From the NCBI GenBank assembly GCA_017645645.1, contig JAGCOB010000008.1, positions 124,001-188,000 of the forward strand: 64,000 nt of DNA. The letters are read 5' to 3'. This stretch comes from Prevotella sp. Lineage in GTDB: Bacteria; Bacteroidota; Bacteroidia; Bacteroidales; Bacteroidaceae. Under the pieces are notes generated by a model that was not told the origin of the DNA, ran no database searches, and worked only from the letters and a program-made list of their open reading frames with translations. The position numbers and the translations under genes were made by a program. This document shows, one piece after another, positions 36,305 through 45,283 of the stretch (position 1 is its first letter; the number at the start of each line of letters is the position of its first letter).

Positions 36305-38041
36305 ATGAAGAGCAGGCGGCACATATTGACGTTGGTAATCATTGGTTGGGCAATGACAAGTCTGGCCCAGTCTGTGGTATCTCCGTCCCGTCGTTTTAAC
36401 GCCTTCTTCTTGGAAGCCATCTGTGAGCGTGCCAAAGGAAACAATGATGCTGCTTTTGACTTGTTGCGCCGTTGTGTAGAGATAGACTCCACCAAATCGG
36501 AGGCATATTACTATCTTGCCCAGTATTATGGTGCTTTAAAACAAAAAGACCGTGCGATAGTATGTATAGAGAAAGCTGCTGCCTTGGAACCTTTGAACTC
36601 CACCTACCAGGAGACGCTGGCGAATGCGTACATCAATATGCGCCAGTACGACAAGGCCGCAGAGGTACTTGAGACCCTCTATGACAAGCACAAGGACCGT
36701 GATGATGTCTTGGGAGTCTTGATACAGCTGTATGAGGAACAGCATGACTATGAGGCAGCCATCAAGACACTGACAAAGTTGGAGACTATGGAGGGCAAGA
36801 GTGAGCGTCTCTCCTATGCCAAGAGTAATTTCTATACCCAGTTGGGTGACAAGAAAGCCGCTATCGCGGAAATGAAGAACCTCGCGGACCAGTATCCCAA
36901 TGACCAGAACTATCGTGGACTCTATGCCAATACACTGTTTGTGAACGGACAGAAGAAGAAAGCCCTCGAGATTTATGATGATATCCTCAGGATAGAGCCG
37001 GAGAACCGTAATGCGCTGATGGCACTGCTCGCCTATGAGAAGGACGAGGGTGACCCTGACAAGGCGGACGCACTGACTGAACGGGTACTGCTGAGTAAGA
37101 ATGTCACGTCTCAGGACCGTATCATGCTGATGCGTCAGGAGATTGGAAAGAGCGAACAGGAAGGAGGTGACTCAACGCGGGTGCTATATCTCTTCCGTCG
37201 GATGCTGGAACAGCCGCAGATGGATGCGGATGTCGCCATACTCTGTGCGACGTATATGAATCTCAAGAAGATGCCTAACGATACCATTAGTGCCGTGCTG
37301 GATCAAGTATTAAAGGTTGCTCCCGACAATGCGGCGGCTCGTCTGCAGTTGGTCAGCTATGCCTGGCAGGCAGAGGATATGCCTCGTATCATCTCGCTGT
37401 GTCAGGACGCACGGCAGTATAACCCTGATGAAATGGCATTTTATTACTATCAGGGTATTGCCTACTATAAGCAGGAGAAACTGGACGAGGCACTGAATGC
37501 TTTCCAGAATGGTATCAGTGTCATTAGCCAGCAGAGTGATCCGGATATCGTCAGTGATTTCTATGCGGTGATGGGCGACGTGCTACACCAGAAAGGACTG
37601 GACAAGGAGGCATTTGCCGCCTATGACTCCTGTCTGCAGTGGAAAGATGACAACTACGGCTGTCTGAACAACTACGCCTATTATCTGAGTGAGAAAGAGA
37701 TCCTTCTGGACAAGGCGGAGCAGATGTCGTACCGTACCATCAAGGCAGAGCCTAAGAATGCCACCTACCTGGATACCTATGCCTGGATACTCTTCAAACA
37801 GGAGCGTTATGCCGAGGCAAAGATATATATTGACCAGACCCTGCAGTGTGACTCCGACACGTCGGCCGTATTGCTCGAGCACGCAGGTGACATTTACTAT
37901 CATAATGGGAATCGTGAACAAGCCCTCTCCTATTGGCAGCAGGCGCTGGCTAAAGCTTCGCCCAAGTCGGAGACGGGGACAGAGGATCGCCGACAGATAT
38001 TAACAAGAAAGATAAAACTCAAAAAATACCTAAAAGAATGA
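36305..38041 (+). CDS. Tetratricopeptide-repeat protein, exported
   Basis: The 578-residue protein has a signal peptide (MKSRRHILTLVIIGWAMTSLAQ) and then tetratricopeptide repeats along most of its length, for example SEAYYYLAQYYGALKQKDRAI and the late repeat ATYLDTYAWILFKQERYAEA. It should be a periplasmic or outer-membrane-associated scaffold. The function is unknown; its place between dut and the DUF4292 and EnvC-like genes suggests a role in envelope assembly or cell-wall hydrolysis. The stop codon overlaps the next start (ATGA). Confidence 0.85.
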   Translation: MKSRRHILTLVIIGWAMTSLAQSVVSPSRRFNAFFLEAICERAKGNNDAAFDLLRRCVEIDSTKSEAYYYLAQYYGALKQKDRAIVCIEKAAALEPLNSTYQETLANAYINMRQYDKAAEVLETLYDKHKDRDDVLGVLIQLYEEQHDYEAAIKTLTKLETMEGKSERLSYAKSNFYTQLGDKKAAIAEMKNLADQYPNDQNYRGLYANTLFVNGQKKKALEIYDDILRIEPENRNALMALLAYEKDEGDPDKADALTERVLLSKNVTSQDRIMLMRQEIGKSEQEGGDSTRVLYLFRRMLEQPQMDADVAILCATYMNLKKMPNDTISAVLDQVLKVAPDNAAARLQLVSYAWQAEDMPRIISLCQDARQYNPDEMAFYYYQGIAYYKQEKLDEALNAFQNGISVISQQSDPDIVSDFYAVMGDVLHQKGLDKEAFAAYDSCLQWKDDNYGCLNNYAYYLSEKEILLDKAEQMSYRTIKAEPKNATYLDTYAWILFKQERYAEAKIYIDQTLQCDSDTSAVLLEHAGDIYYHNGNREQALSYWQQALAKASPKSETGTEDRRQILTRKIKLKKYLKE

Positions 38042-38883
38042 AACCATTACGTATGATGAAACTTGCCGCATTGGCTTTGCCATTGATGTTGGTAGCTTGT
38101 GGCACACAGAAAAAGGCTGTGAAAGAAACGACGACGACGCCGTCAACCATGAAGGCTCAGCAGTTCTTACAGAAAGTGAATGACAATGCCCAGTATGCCA
38201 GATTCATTACCTCCAAGGTAAAATTCTCCGTAGAGGTGGGTAATCAGCAGTTGACACTGACTGGTAATCTGAAGATGAAACGTGATGATGTAATCCGTCT
38301 GCAACTGATGGCCTTTGGCTTTGTGGAGGCAGGACGTCTGGAGTTCACCAAGGATTACGTCCTGATCATGGACCGTATCAACAAGCAGTTCATCAAGGCA
38401 AACTATAACCAGTTGGACTTCATGCGTAACAGCGGTTTGAACTTCTATTCCCTGCAGTCTTTGTTCTGGAACGAACTGTTCCAGCCAGGCAAGTCAAAGC
38501 TGACAGACGAGTTGCTGAACAACTACCAGACCGATATGATCGGTGAGGATGCCATTATTTCGATGGAGAGTGACAAACTTTCCTATCGTTGGCTGGCAGA
38601 CAAGGAAGGTGCCCTTATTAAGATGGCAAACATCATGTATGAGGATAAGCTCCGTGGCAACTATCAGTTGAACTGGGACTATGAGGACTTCAAGGCAAAC
38701 GGTAAGAAGAAGTTCCCCCATACTCATAACATCCTGTTCAATACCCCGTCGAAGAGCATTAAGATGGGTATGACGCTCAACTATCTGGGTAATGACGAAG
38801 AGTGGGAGACCCGTACTGAGATCTCTGGAAAATATCGTGAGGTGTCTGTAGACGAAATTCTTCGTCGTTTTATGGCTTTGTAA
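38038..38883 (+). CDS. DUF4292 lipoprotein
   Basis: The 281-residue protein has a lipoprotein signal peptide with the lipobox LMLVACG (Cys at about residue 21), followed by a low-complexity threonine stretch and the DUF4292 domain with VKFSVEVGNQQLTLTGNLKMKRDD near residue 60. The fold reminds me of the LolA/LolB-type lipoprotein carriers, but that is inference. It starts 4 nt inside the end of the TPR gene and is followed by the EnvC-like gene after 6 nt. Likely inner face of the outer membrane; function not established. Confidence 0.82.
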   Translation: MKPLRMMKLAALALPLMLVACGTQKKAVKETTTTPSTMKAQQFLQKVNDNAQYARFITSKVKFSVEVGNQQLTLTGNLKMKRDDVIRLQLMAFGFVEAGRLEFTKDYVLIMDRINKQFIKANYNQLDFMRNSGLNFYSLQSLFWNELFQPGKSKLTDELLNNYQTDMIGEDAIISMESDKLSYRWLADKEGALIKMANIMYEDKLRGNYQLNWDYEDFKANGKKKFPHTHNILFNTPSKSIKMGMTLNYLGNDEEWETRTEISGKYREVSVDEILRRFMAL

Positions 38884-38889
38884 TAGCGG

Positions 38890-40488
38890 ATGAGGCAAAT
38901 AGCGATAATCCTATTGCTGATGTTCTTTTCCTTGAGTCCGTATGCACAACAGAAACGTACGGCCTCTAAGGGGAAAGGGAAGACTACTGCTGTAACGAAG
39001 AAAAAGACCACGACCAAGACAGCAACGAAGAAGACGACTGCTAAGAAAAAACAGTCGACAGGACAGCCTGTCTCTGTACAGAGCCTTCAAAACCAGCGAC
39101 AGAAACTCCAACAGCAGATTAAGGAACAGGAGCAGCGTCTGCGCACGAATGAGCGGGATGTTAAGAAGCGACTGGAGAACCTGATGATGCTTAATACGGA
39201 GATTGCCGTCAAGCGTCGTACGATAGATACCATCCGTAAGGACCTGTCATCTCTGGATGTGGAGATAGAGGTGCTCAATACAGAATTGAGCCGGTTGAAG
39301 TCGGAACTGGAGGAATGTAAGCAGAGATATGTCAAGTCGATGCGTTACATGCACCGTAACCTGTCGGTCCAGAATAAGCTGATGTTTGTCTTTAGTGCCA
39401 ACAGTTTCACCCAGATGTTCCGTCGGATGCGCTTCATGCGTGAATATGCCTCTTATCAGCGTTCTCAGGGAGAGGATGTGAAGGTGAAACAGGCAGAGGT
39501 GAATGCCAAACAGGTAGAACTGCTGGCCGCCCGTGATAATAAGTCGCAACTGTTGGCACGTGGTGAGAGTGAGCGTCGCTCACTGGAAGGCAAGCAGACG
39601 GAACAGAAGAATGTAGTCTCCGGATTGCAGAAGCAACAAAAGGAAATTCAGAATATCATTGCCCAGCAAAAGAAGAAAGACGCTGCGTTGAATGCACAAA
39701 TCGACCGTCTGATAGCTGAGGAGGTAGCTCGTCAGAAAGCACGTGCTGCCGCGGAGGCAAAACGGAAGGCGGAGGCAGAGGCAGCGAAGAAACGGGCAGC
39801 GGAACTGGCACGTAAGAAAGCGGAGGCGGAGAAGGCTGCCAAGGAGAATGCCCGACGTATCGCCGAGGCGAAGGCGAAGGAGGAGAAAGCCAAGGCAGAG
39901 GCTCGTGCTGCCCGTAATAAAAAAGCCCGTGAACAGGCCGAGCGTCAGGCGAAGGAGGCTGAGGAGGCCCGTCTGGCTGCTGAGCGTCGTGCAGCGGCTG
40001 AAGCCCGTGAGCATGCCAAGGAAGTTGCTGAGGCTAAGAAGAATACGGAAACCTTGGATTATTCGATGAGTTCCGAGGATCGTCGTCTCAGTGGTAACTT
40101 CGAGAGCAACCGCGGCAGACTGCCCATACCGATTACCGGACCCTATCGTATTGTGAGCCATTTCGGACAGTATAACGTGGAGGGATTGCATAATGTCACG
40201 CTAGATAACAAGGGTATCAACATCAAGGGACAGTCTGGTGCCCAGGCACGTTCTATCTATGACGGTGAGGTGAGTGCGGTGTTCAGTTTTGGAGGCACGA
40301 TGGTGGTAATGGTCCGTCACGGTAGTTATATCTCCGTGTATTGTAACCTTGCCTCTGTCAGCGTACATAAGGGACAGAAAGTCAGTACCCGCCAGGCTTT
40401 AGGACGAGTAGGACAGGATGATATCCTGCAGTTCCAATTGCGAAAAGAGACGGCGAAACTGAATCCGGAATCGTGGCTGGGAAGATGA
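38890..40488 (+). CDS. EnvC-like murein hydrolase activator (degenerate M23 domain)
   Basis: The 532-residue protein starts with a signal peptide (MRQIAIILLLMFFSLSPYAQ), then a Lys/Thr-rich stretch, a coiled coil (about residues 65-240), a long Ala/Glu/Lys/Arg-rich helical region (250-385) and a C-terminal M23 domain. In active M23 enzymes zinc is held by HxxxD and HxH; here the corresponding places read LHNVTLDNKGINI and LQFQLRKE, and YCNL replaces the usual YxHL. The protein therefore should not hydrolyse peptidoglycan but activate an amidase, like EnvC at the septum. It ends the dut operon and lies in the same kilobases as the division genes. Confidence 0.85.
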   Translation: MRQIAIILLLMFFSLSPYAQQKRTASKGKGKTTAVTKKKTTTKTATKKTTAKKKQSTGQPVSVQSLQNQRQKLQQQIKEQEQRLRTNERDVKKRLENLMMLNTEIAVKRRTIDTIRKDLSSLDVEIEVLNTELSRLKSELEECKQRYVKSMRYMHRNLSVQNKLMFVFSANSFTQMFRRMRFMREYASYQRSQGEDVKVKQAEVNAKQVELLAARDNKSQLLARGESERRSLEGKQTEQKNVVSGLQKQQKEIQNIIAQQKKKDAALNAQIDRLIAEEVARQKARAAAEAKRKAEAEAAKKRAAELARKKAEAEKAAKENARRIAEAKAKEEKAKAEARAARNKKAREQAERQAKEAEEARLAAERRAAAEAREHAKEVAEAKKNTETLDYSMSSEDRRLSGNFESNRGRLPIPITGPYRIVSHFGQYNVEGLHNVTLDNKGINIKGQSGAQARSIYDGEVSAVFSFGGTMVVMVRHGSYISVYCNLASVSVHKGQKVSTRQALGRVGQDDILQFQLRKETAKLNPESWLGR

Positions 40489-40506
40489 TGCTCCGCATCA
40501 CGGATA

Positions 40507-40533
40507 TTCGGCATTTCGGCATTTCGGAATGCC
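40507..40533. repeat. Three octamer copies with a small hairpin between convergent genes
   Basis: TTCGGCAT, TTCGGCAT, TTCGGAAT (40507-40530). The last units form GGCATT-TCGG-AATGCC (40518-40533), a 6-bp hairpin that could help end transcription from either side, although no T-run follows. Confidence 0.65.
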
Positions 40534-40542
40534 ATTACCCCG

Positions 40543-41595
40543 TTATCCCGAAATCAATTTCACGTATTTCTTGATTGCTTGTTGAATCTCGCTGATGCAG
40601 ATGAACTCATCTGCGGAATGACTGCGGCTAGATGCCCCCGGCCCTAACTTAAAGGAAGGGAACGGCATCAGGGCTTGGTCGGAGAGGGTGGGAGAACCGA
40701 AAGGCTTCATCTTCATACGGATGCATTTCCTGATGAGGGGATGATTCTGTGGGATGGAGGAGGAATGCAGACGGAACGACCGTGCCTTCAATTCACTCTT
40801 CATATGTTTCTGCAGGAAGGCGAAGAGATACTCGTTCTGGTAGTATTCATTGGTGCGTACGTCGATGACAAACTCCAGTTTGTCGGGAATGACATTGTGC
40901 TGGGTACCAGCATGGACCACTGTGACCGTCGCCTTCGTCTCTCCCAACAGCGGACTGATCTTTCGGAACTTATAGTCACGAAGCCATTGCAGGTCGTCTA
41001 ACACCTCGTAAATGGCATTGACTCCCTCGTTACGGGCGGCATGACCGCTCTTCCCGTGGGCGATGCCGTCAATCACCATCAATCCCTTCTCGGCAATGGC
41101 GGGCTGCATTTCCGTAGGCTCGCCTACGATGGCAACATCGATGTTGGGCAAGTGTGGTAATACGGCAGAGAAACCGTTGGCTCCGCTGACCTCCTCCTCA
41201 CACGAGGCAACATATATAATATTATAAGGTAAATCCTTTTTCTGGATCAGGATGCGGTAGGTCTGCAGCAGACTGACCAGTCCGCCGCCACAGTCGTTAG
41301 CCCCCAGTCCGTAGAGTCTGTCGTCCTCGATGACGGGCTGGAAAGGGTCACGGGTCCATGTCGCCACAGGTTTCACCGTGTCGATATGAGCATTGAGCAG
41401 CAAGGTAGGTTTTTTCTTGCTGAGTCGTTTGGCAACGATGAGGTTGTTACCGATACGTTTACAGGGCAGTCCCCATGCCTTGATCTGTCGTTGCAGTACG
41501 TCAGCCGCAGCCGCCTCGTCACGACTGACGGACGGGGTACTGATAAGTGCCTTCAGCAGTTCCACCGCTTCTTTGGTATAGCCTTTGTATCTCAT
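40543..41595 (-). CDS. M20-family zinc peptidase, acetylornithine deacetylase-like
   Basis: The 350-residue cytoplasmic enzyme carries the M20 zinc motifs: LLNAHIDTVKP (His, Asp), GLGANDCGGGLVSLL (Asp), ASCEEEVSGANGF (Glu-Glu) and a late His in SSRSHSADEFICISEI. The wording is close to Bacteroidetes enzymes annotated as acetylornithine or acetylcitrulline deacetylase of arginine synthesis. No arginine gene lies nearby, so a role in peptide cleavage is also possible and no symbol is given. The ATG at 41595 is 8 nt after a TATCTTTG element (41604-41611); the frame upstream of it would cross the promoter. Confidence 0.85.
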   Translation of the reverse strand: MRYKGYTKEAVELLKALISTPSVSRDEAAAADVLQRQIKAWGLPCKRIGNNLIVAKRLSKKKPTLLLNAHIDTVKPVATWTRDPFQPVIEDDRLYGLGANDCGGGLVSLLQTYRILIQKKDLPYNIIYVASCEEEVSGANGFSAVLPHLPNIDVAIVGEPTEMQPAIAEKGLMVIDGIAHGKSGHAARNEGVNAIYEVLDDLQWLRDYKFRKISPLLGETKATVTVVHAGTQHNVIPDKLEFVIDVRTNEYYQNEYLFAFLQKHMKSELKARSFRLHSSSIPQNHPLIRKCIRMKMKPFGSPTLSDQALMPFPSFKLGPGASSRSHSADEFICISEIQQAIKKYVKLISG

Positions 41596-41603
41596 ACTTG
41601 ATG

Positions 41604-41611
41604 CAAAGATA
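41604..41611 (-). promoter_or_regulatory. -7 element in front of the M20 peptidase gene
   Basis: TATCTTTG on the minus strand, 8 nt before the ATG. A TTG at 41630-41632, 18 nt upstream, may serve as -33 and lies within a heptamer repeat. Confidence 0.6.
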
Positions 41612-41621
41612 CAAAAAAATA

Positions 41622-41649
41622 TCAATTATCAATTGTCAATTGTCAATTA
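41622..41649. repeat. Four heptamer copies between two divergent promoters
   Basis: TCAATTA, TCAATTG, TCAATTG, TCAATTA in a row. The array lies between the -7 elements of the M20 gene and the acyl-CoA ligase gene and supplies the likely -33 bases of both. Confidence 0.85.
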
Positions 41650-41662
41650 TTTCGTACCTTTG
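41633..41662 (+). promoter_or_regulatory. Promoter for the acyl-CoA ligase-prfB operon
   Basis: TTG (41633-41635), 19 nt, then TACCTTTG (41655-41662), 23 nt before the ATG at 41686. Confidence 0.65.
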
Positions 41663-41685
41663 CACATAATTATTATAGGGATGTT

Positions 41686-43494
41686 ATGCAGATAAACAGT
41701 CACATGTCGGTGTTGATACACGACTTAGCCAGACAATATGGCGACCGTGAAATGCTGATTTATCAGGATTTCGGAGGTAAGGAGTGGAAATCGTTGTCGT
41801 GGAATCAGGTGTCACAGACGGTCATGCAGGTCAGCAATGCCCTGTTGAACCTCGGTGTAAAGGTGCAGGAGAACATTGGTGTCTTCTCCCAGAACTCTGT
41901 GCAGTATCTGGAGTGTGACTTTGGTGCATGGGGCATCCGTGCCGTCACGATTCCTTTCTATGCCACCAGTTCGGAACAACAGATCCAGTTTATGATCAAC
42001 GACGCGAAGATCCGCTTCCTCTTCGTGGGTGAACAAGATCAGTATGACCGTGCCCGTCGTGTGGTGTCACTCTGTCCTACACTGGAGCGAATCATCGTCT
42101 TCGACCCGTTGGTGCATATATCCTCTCACGACCCTAACGCCCTCTATTTCTCTGACTTCTTGAAACTCGGAGAGAATCTTCCCCGTCAGACGGAGGTGGA
42201 GACACGACAGAAGGAGGCTTCCTTCGATGATATCGCCAATATCCTCTATACCAGTGGAACGACAGGTGACTCTAAAGGGGTCATCCTCCCTCATTCCCAG
42301 TTCCATGCTGCTTTTGAGGCGAATAACAAGTGTGTGCCTGTGAATGAGAAAGATCGTGTGATGAACTTCCTGCCCTATACGCATATCTTTGAGCGCGGAT
42401 GGGCACTTCTCTCCCTGACGAAGGGTGCTACGATGATTGTGAACACCCACCCGCAGGAGGTGCAGCAGTCGATGCGTGAGACGCATCCAACCTGTATGTC
42501 GTCCGTTCCCCGTTTCTGGGAGAAGGTATATATGGGTGTGATGGATAAGATCGAGCATTCCAGTGCCGTCCAGCGTAAACTTTTCATGCATGCCCTTGCA
42601 GTAGGTCGCAAGCATAACATCGAGTATTTGAGTCGTGGTAAGCGTCCGCCGATGGCCCTCCATCTGGAGTATGAGATGCTCAACCGTACCGTCTTCTCCC
42701 TTGTCCGTAAGGAACTGGGCTTGGAAAATGCCCATTTCTTCCCTACGGCAGGTGCCGCAGTGAGTGCCCATGTGGAAGAATTTGTCCATTCCATCGGCAT
42801 TAATATGATTGTCGGCTATGGCTTGACGGAGTCTCTGGCCACCGTCTCCTGTGACCATCTGGGAGAACCCTATACGGTAGGTTCGGTAGGACAGCCCATC
42901 GAAGGCATTGATATCAAGATTAGCGAGGATGGCGAGATTCTCCTGAAGGGTCCGACGATTACGCCTGGCTATTACAACCGTGAGGATCTGACGAAGGCTG
43001 CCTTTACGGAGGAGGGTTACTTCAAGACAGGTGATGCCGGTTATCTGAAGGATGGTGAACTGTTCCTGACAGAGCGTATCAAGGACCTCTTCAAGACCAG
43101 TAACGGCAAGTATATCGCTCCGCAGATGATTGAGTCGAAACTCTTGGTCGACAAGTATATCGATCAGATTTGTATCGTTGCCGACCAGCGCAAGTTTGTT
43201 TCAGCCTTGATTGTACCGGTCTATGCCCTCTTGGAGGAATATGCCCGTGCCCATAATATCTCGTTTGAGAACCGTGAACAGCTTTGTGCCGATCCTCAGA
43301 TTCTGGATATGATGAAGGAGCGTATTGACACGCTACAGCAGCAACTCGCCCATTATGAGCAGGTGAAGCGCTTCACCCTGCTGCCTCATCACCTCTCTAT
43401 GGAGAAGGGTGAACTGACGAATACCCTCAAGATCCGCCGTCGTGTACTTTATGAGAACTACAAGGCGGAGATTGACAAGATGTACGAAGAATAA
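41686..43494 (+). CDS. Long-chain fatty-acid--CoA ligase (AMP-forming)
   Basis: The 602-residue enzyme of the ANL superfamily activates a fatty acid with ATP and CoA. The P-loop-like motif YTSGTTGDSKGVI is near residue 188, GYGLTESLATVSCDHLG near residue 370, and the hinge GDAGYLKDGELFLTERIKDLFKTSNGKYIAPQ is present (given here in pieces GDAGYLKDGELFL and ERIKDLFKTSNG). The class resembles the bacterial FadD15/long-chain synthetases. It starts the operon with prfB; the stop TAA overlaps the prfB ATG by one base (TAATG), a sign of coupling. Chain-length preference is unknown. Confidence 0.93.
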   Translation: MQINSHMSVLIHDLARQYGDREMLIYQDFGGKEWKSLSWNQVSQTVMQVSNALLNLGVKVQENIGVFSQNSVQYLECDFGAWGIRAVTIPFYATSSEQQIQFMINDAKIRFLFVGEQDQYDRARRVVSLCPTLERIIVFDPLVHISSHDPNALYFSDFLKLGENLPRQTEVETRQKEASFDDIANILYTSGTTGDSKGVILPHSQFHAAFEANNKCVPVNEKDRVMNFLPYTHIFERGWALLSLTKGATMIVNTHPQEVQQSMRETHPTCMSSVPRFWEKVYMGVMDKIEHSSAVQRKLFMHALAVGRKHNIEYLSRGKRPPMALHLEYEMLNRTVFSLVRKELGLENAHFFPTAGAAVSAHVEEFVHSIGINMIVGYGLTESLATVSCDHLGEPYTVGSVGQPIEGIDIKISEDGEILLKGPTITPGYYNREDLTKAAFTEEGYFKTGDAGYLKDGELFLTERIKDLFKTSNGKYIAPQMIESKLLVDKYIDQICIVADQRKFVSALIVPVYALLEEYARAHNISFENREQLCADPQILDMMKERIDTLQQQLAHYEQVKRFTLLPHHLSMEKGELTNTLKIRRRVLYENYKAEIDKMYEE

Positions 43495-44615
43495 TGATTA
43501 CACAAGACCAACTAAAGGATGTCTTGGATAGGACAGACAAGCTTTGTCGCTATCTGAAGATTGACGAGAAGAAAATAGAATTCGAGGAGGAGGACCTTCG
43601 TACGCAGGCTCCTGACTTCTGGGAAGACCAGAAGCGTGCTGAGGCGCAGATGAAGAAGGTGAAAGCCATCAAGAAATGGATTGATGACTATAACGAGGTG
43701 CGTGGTGCCGCCGACGAACTTCAGCTCGCCTTCGACTTCTACAAGGAGGAGATGGTGACCGAGGACGAGGTGGATCATGACTATCAAGTGGCTCTGGGGC
43801 TTATAGAAAATCTAGAGATGAAAAATATGCTCCGCCAGAAGGAGGACCCAATGGAGTGTGTGCTGAAGATCAATTCTGGTGCAGGCGGTACGGAGAGCCA
43901 GGACTGGGCATCGATGCTGATGCGTATGTATCAGCGGTGGGCGGAAGCACATGGCTATAAGGTCAGTATCTCCAACCTCCAGGACGGTGACGAGGCGGGT
44001 ATCAAGAGTGTCACCATGCAGATAGAGGGTGGCGAGTATGCCTATGGCTATCTGAAGAGTGAGAATGGGGTACACCGTTTGGTGCGTGTCTCTCCCTTCA
44101 ATGCCCAGGGTAAGCGTATGACTTCTTTTGCCTCCGTCTTTGTCACACCGTTAGTTGACGATACTATCGAGGTGTATGTCGATCCTGCCAAACTCTCGTG
44201 GGACACCTTCCGTTCCAGTGGTGCTGGCGGTCAGAATGTCAACAAGGTGGAGTCGGGTGTCCGACTGCGTTATTGGTATACCGATCCTGATACGGGTGAG
44301 GAAGAGGAAATCCTCATTGAGAATACGGAAACACGTGACCAGCCAAAGAACAAGGAACGTGCAATGGCACTGCTCCGTTCCCAGCTCTATGACCGTGCCA
44401 TGAAGAAACGCTTGGAGGCACAGGCAAAGATAGAGGCTGGCAAGAAGAAGATAGAGTGGGGCTCTCAGATTCGCTCGTATGTCTTTGACGACCGTCGTGT
44501 GAAGGACCATCGCACGAACTACCAGACATCGGATGTCGATGGGGTGATGAATGGAAAAATCGATGATTTCATCAAGGCATACTTGATGGAATTCCCTTCT
44601 TCTGACGAAGAATGA
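43494..44615 (+). CDS. prfB: Peptide chain release factor 2 (without programmed frameshift)
   Basis: The 373-residue protein releases peptides at UGA and UAA. The SPF anticodon tripeptide (200-202) and the GGQ motif (245-247, in SGAGGQNVNK) identify RF2. In many bacteria prfB holds an in-frame UGA near codon 25 that needs a +1 frameshift. Here the equivalent region reads LCRYLKIDEKK with CTTTGT where the CTTTGA slip site would be, so the gene is read straight through. It overlaps the ligase gene by one base and is followed after 35 nt by a small membrane-protein gene. Confidence 0.97.
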   Translation: MITQDQLKDVLDRTDKLCRYLKIDEKKIEFEEEDLRTQAPDFWEDQKRAEAQMKKVKAIKKWIDDYNEVRGAADELQLAFDFYKEEMVTEDEVDHDYQVALGLIENLEMKNMLRQKEDPMECVLKINSGAGGTESQDWASMLMRMYQRWAEAHGYKVSISNLQDGDEAGIKSVTMQIEGGEYAYGYLKSENGVHRLVRVSPFNAQGKRMTSFASVFVTPLVDDTIEVYVDPAKLSWDTFRSSGAGGQNVNKVESGVRLRYWYTDPDTGEEEEILIENTETRDQPKNKERAMALLRSQLYDRAMKKRLEAQAKIEAGKKKIEWGSQIRSYVFDDRRVKDHRTNYQTSDVDGVMNGKIDDFIKAYLMEFPSSDEE

Positions 44616-44650
44616 AAACAATAACCAATAAACAATAAAACGAAGATATT

Positions 44651-44794
44651 ATGAGCAAAAAGAATCAGACAAAGCGTGAAGCTTACGCTAAGAAACAGGA
44701 AGAGAAGGGTAAGAAAGTAGTGGCATGGATTTTCGGAGGACTGATCATCCTCGCTATTATCTATCTGATCTGGACCTTCTCCATGATGTCGTAA
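44651..44794 (+). CDS. Small membrane protein, 47 residues
   Basis: A 47-codon frame MSKKNQTKREAYAKKQEEKGKK followed by one membrane segment (VVAWIFGGLIILAIIYLIWTF) and MMS. The charged Lys-rich start and a single hydrophobic helix suggest an inner-membrane protein with its N-terminus in the cytoplasm. The stop TAA touches the ATG of the CYTH gene (TAAATG), and the gene sits 35 nt after prfB, so it is probably translated in the operon. The function is unknown. Confidence 0.75.
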   Translation: MSKKNQTKREAYAKKQEEKGKKVVAWIFGGLIILAIIYLIWTFSMMS

Positions 44795-45277
44795 ATGAAC
44801 ATCGAAATCGAACGGAAATTCCTGGTACTGAACGACTCCTACAAACAGGAGTCGTTCAGCCATAGTCATATCCGACAAGGCTATATCTGCAGTGAGCGCG
44901 GACGTACCGTCAGGGTACGCATCCGTGACGACCGTGCTTACCTCACCATCAAAGGTCCCAGTCTGGATGGAGGACTCTCCCGTTATGAGTTCGAGAAAGA
45001 GATTTTATTGGAAGAAGGTGAACAGTTGATGCGTCTTTGTGAACCGGGAATCATCGATAAGGTGCGTTGGCTGGTAAAGAGCGGTGAACATACCTTTGAA
45101 ATTGATGAGTTCTTTGGTGAAAATGAGGGTCTTGTCATGGCTGAAGTGGAGCTCTCATCGGTTGGTGAAAGTCCAAAAATGCCCGATTTCATCGGAAAAG
45201 AGGTAACGGGTGACCGTTGTTTTTACAACAGTCAGTTACGTCGCCATCCTTATAGAGAATGGATGGCTGAGAAATGA
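44795..45277 (+). CDS. CYTH-domain triphosphate tunnel metalloenzyme
   Basis: The 160-residue protein begins MNIEIERKFLV, the ExExK signature of CYTH/TTM proteins, and has the later charged strands VRVRIRDDRAYLTIKG, RYEFEKEI and MAEVELSS that line the tunnel. Family members hydrolyse inorganic or organic triphosphates (tripolyphosphate or thiamine triphosphate) or are adenylate cyclases of class IV. The short length and EIERKF start favour the YgiF/NeuTTM-like triphosphatases. Substrate not known. It is the last gene of the ligase-prfB operon. Confidence 0.9.
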   Translation: MNIEIERKFLVLNDSYKQESFSHSHIRQGYICSERGRTVRVRIRDDRAYLTIKGPSLDGGLSRYEFEKEILLEEGEQLMRLCEPGIIDKVRWLVKSGEHTFEIDEFFGENEGLVMAEVELSSVGESPKMPDFIGKEVTGDRCFYNSQLRRHPYREWMAEK

Positions 45278-45283
45278 GACAAT

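Noticed and set aside
43494..43600. Programmed frameshift in prfB
   Set aside because: No in-frame TGA is present; the place of the slip site reads TGT.
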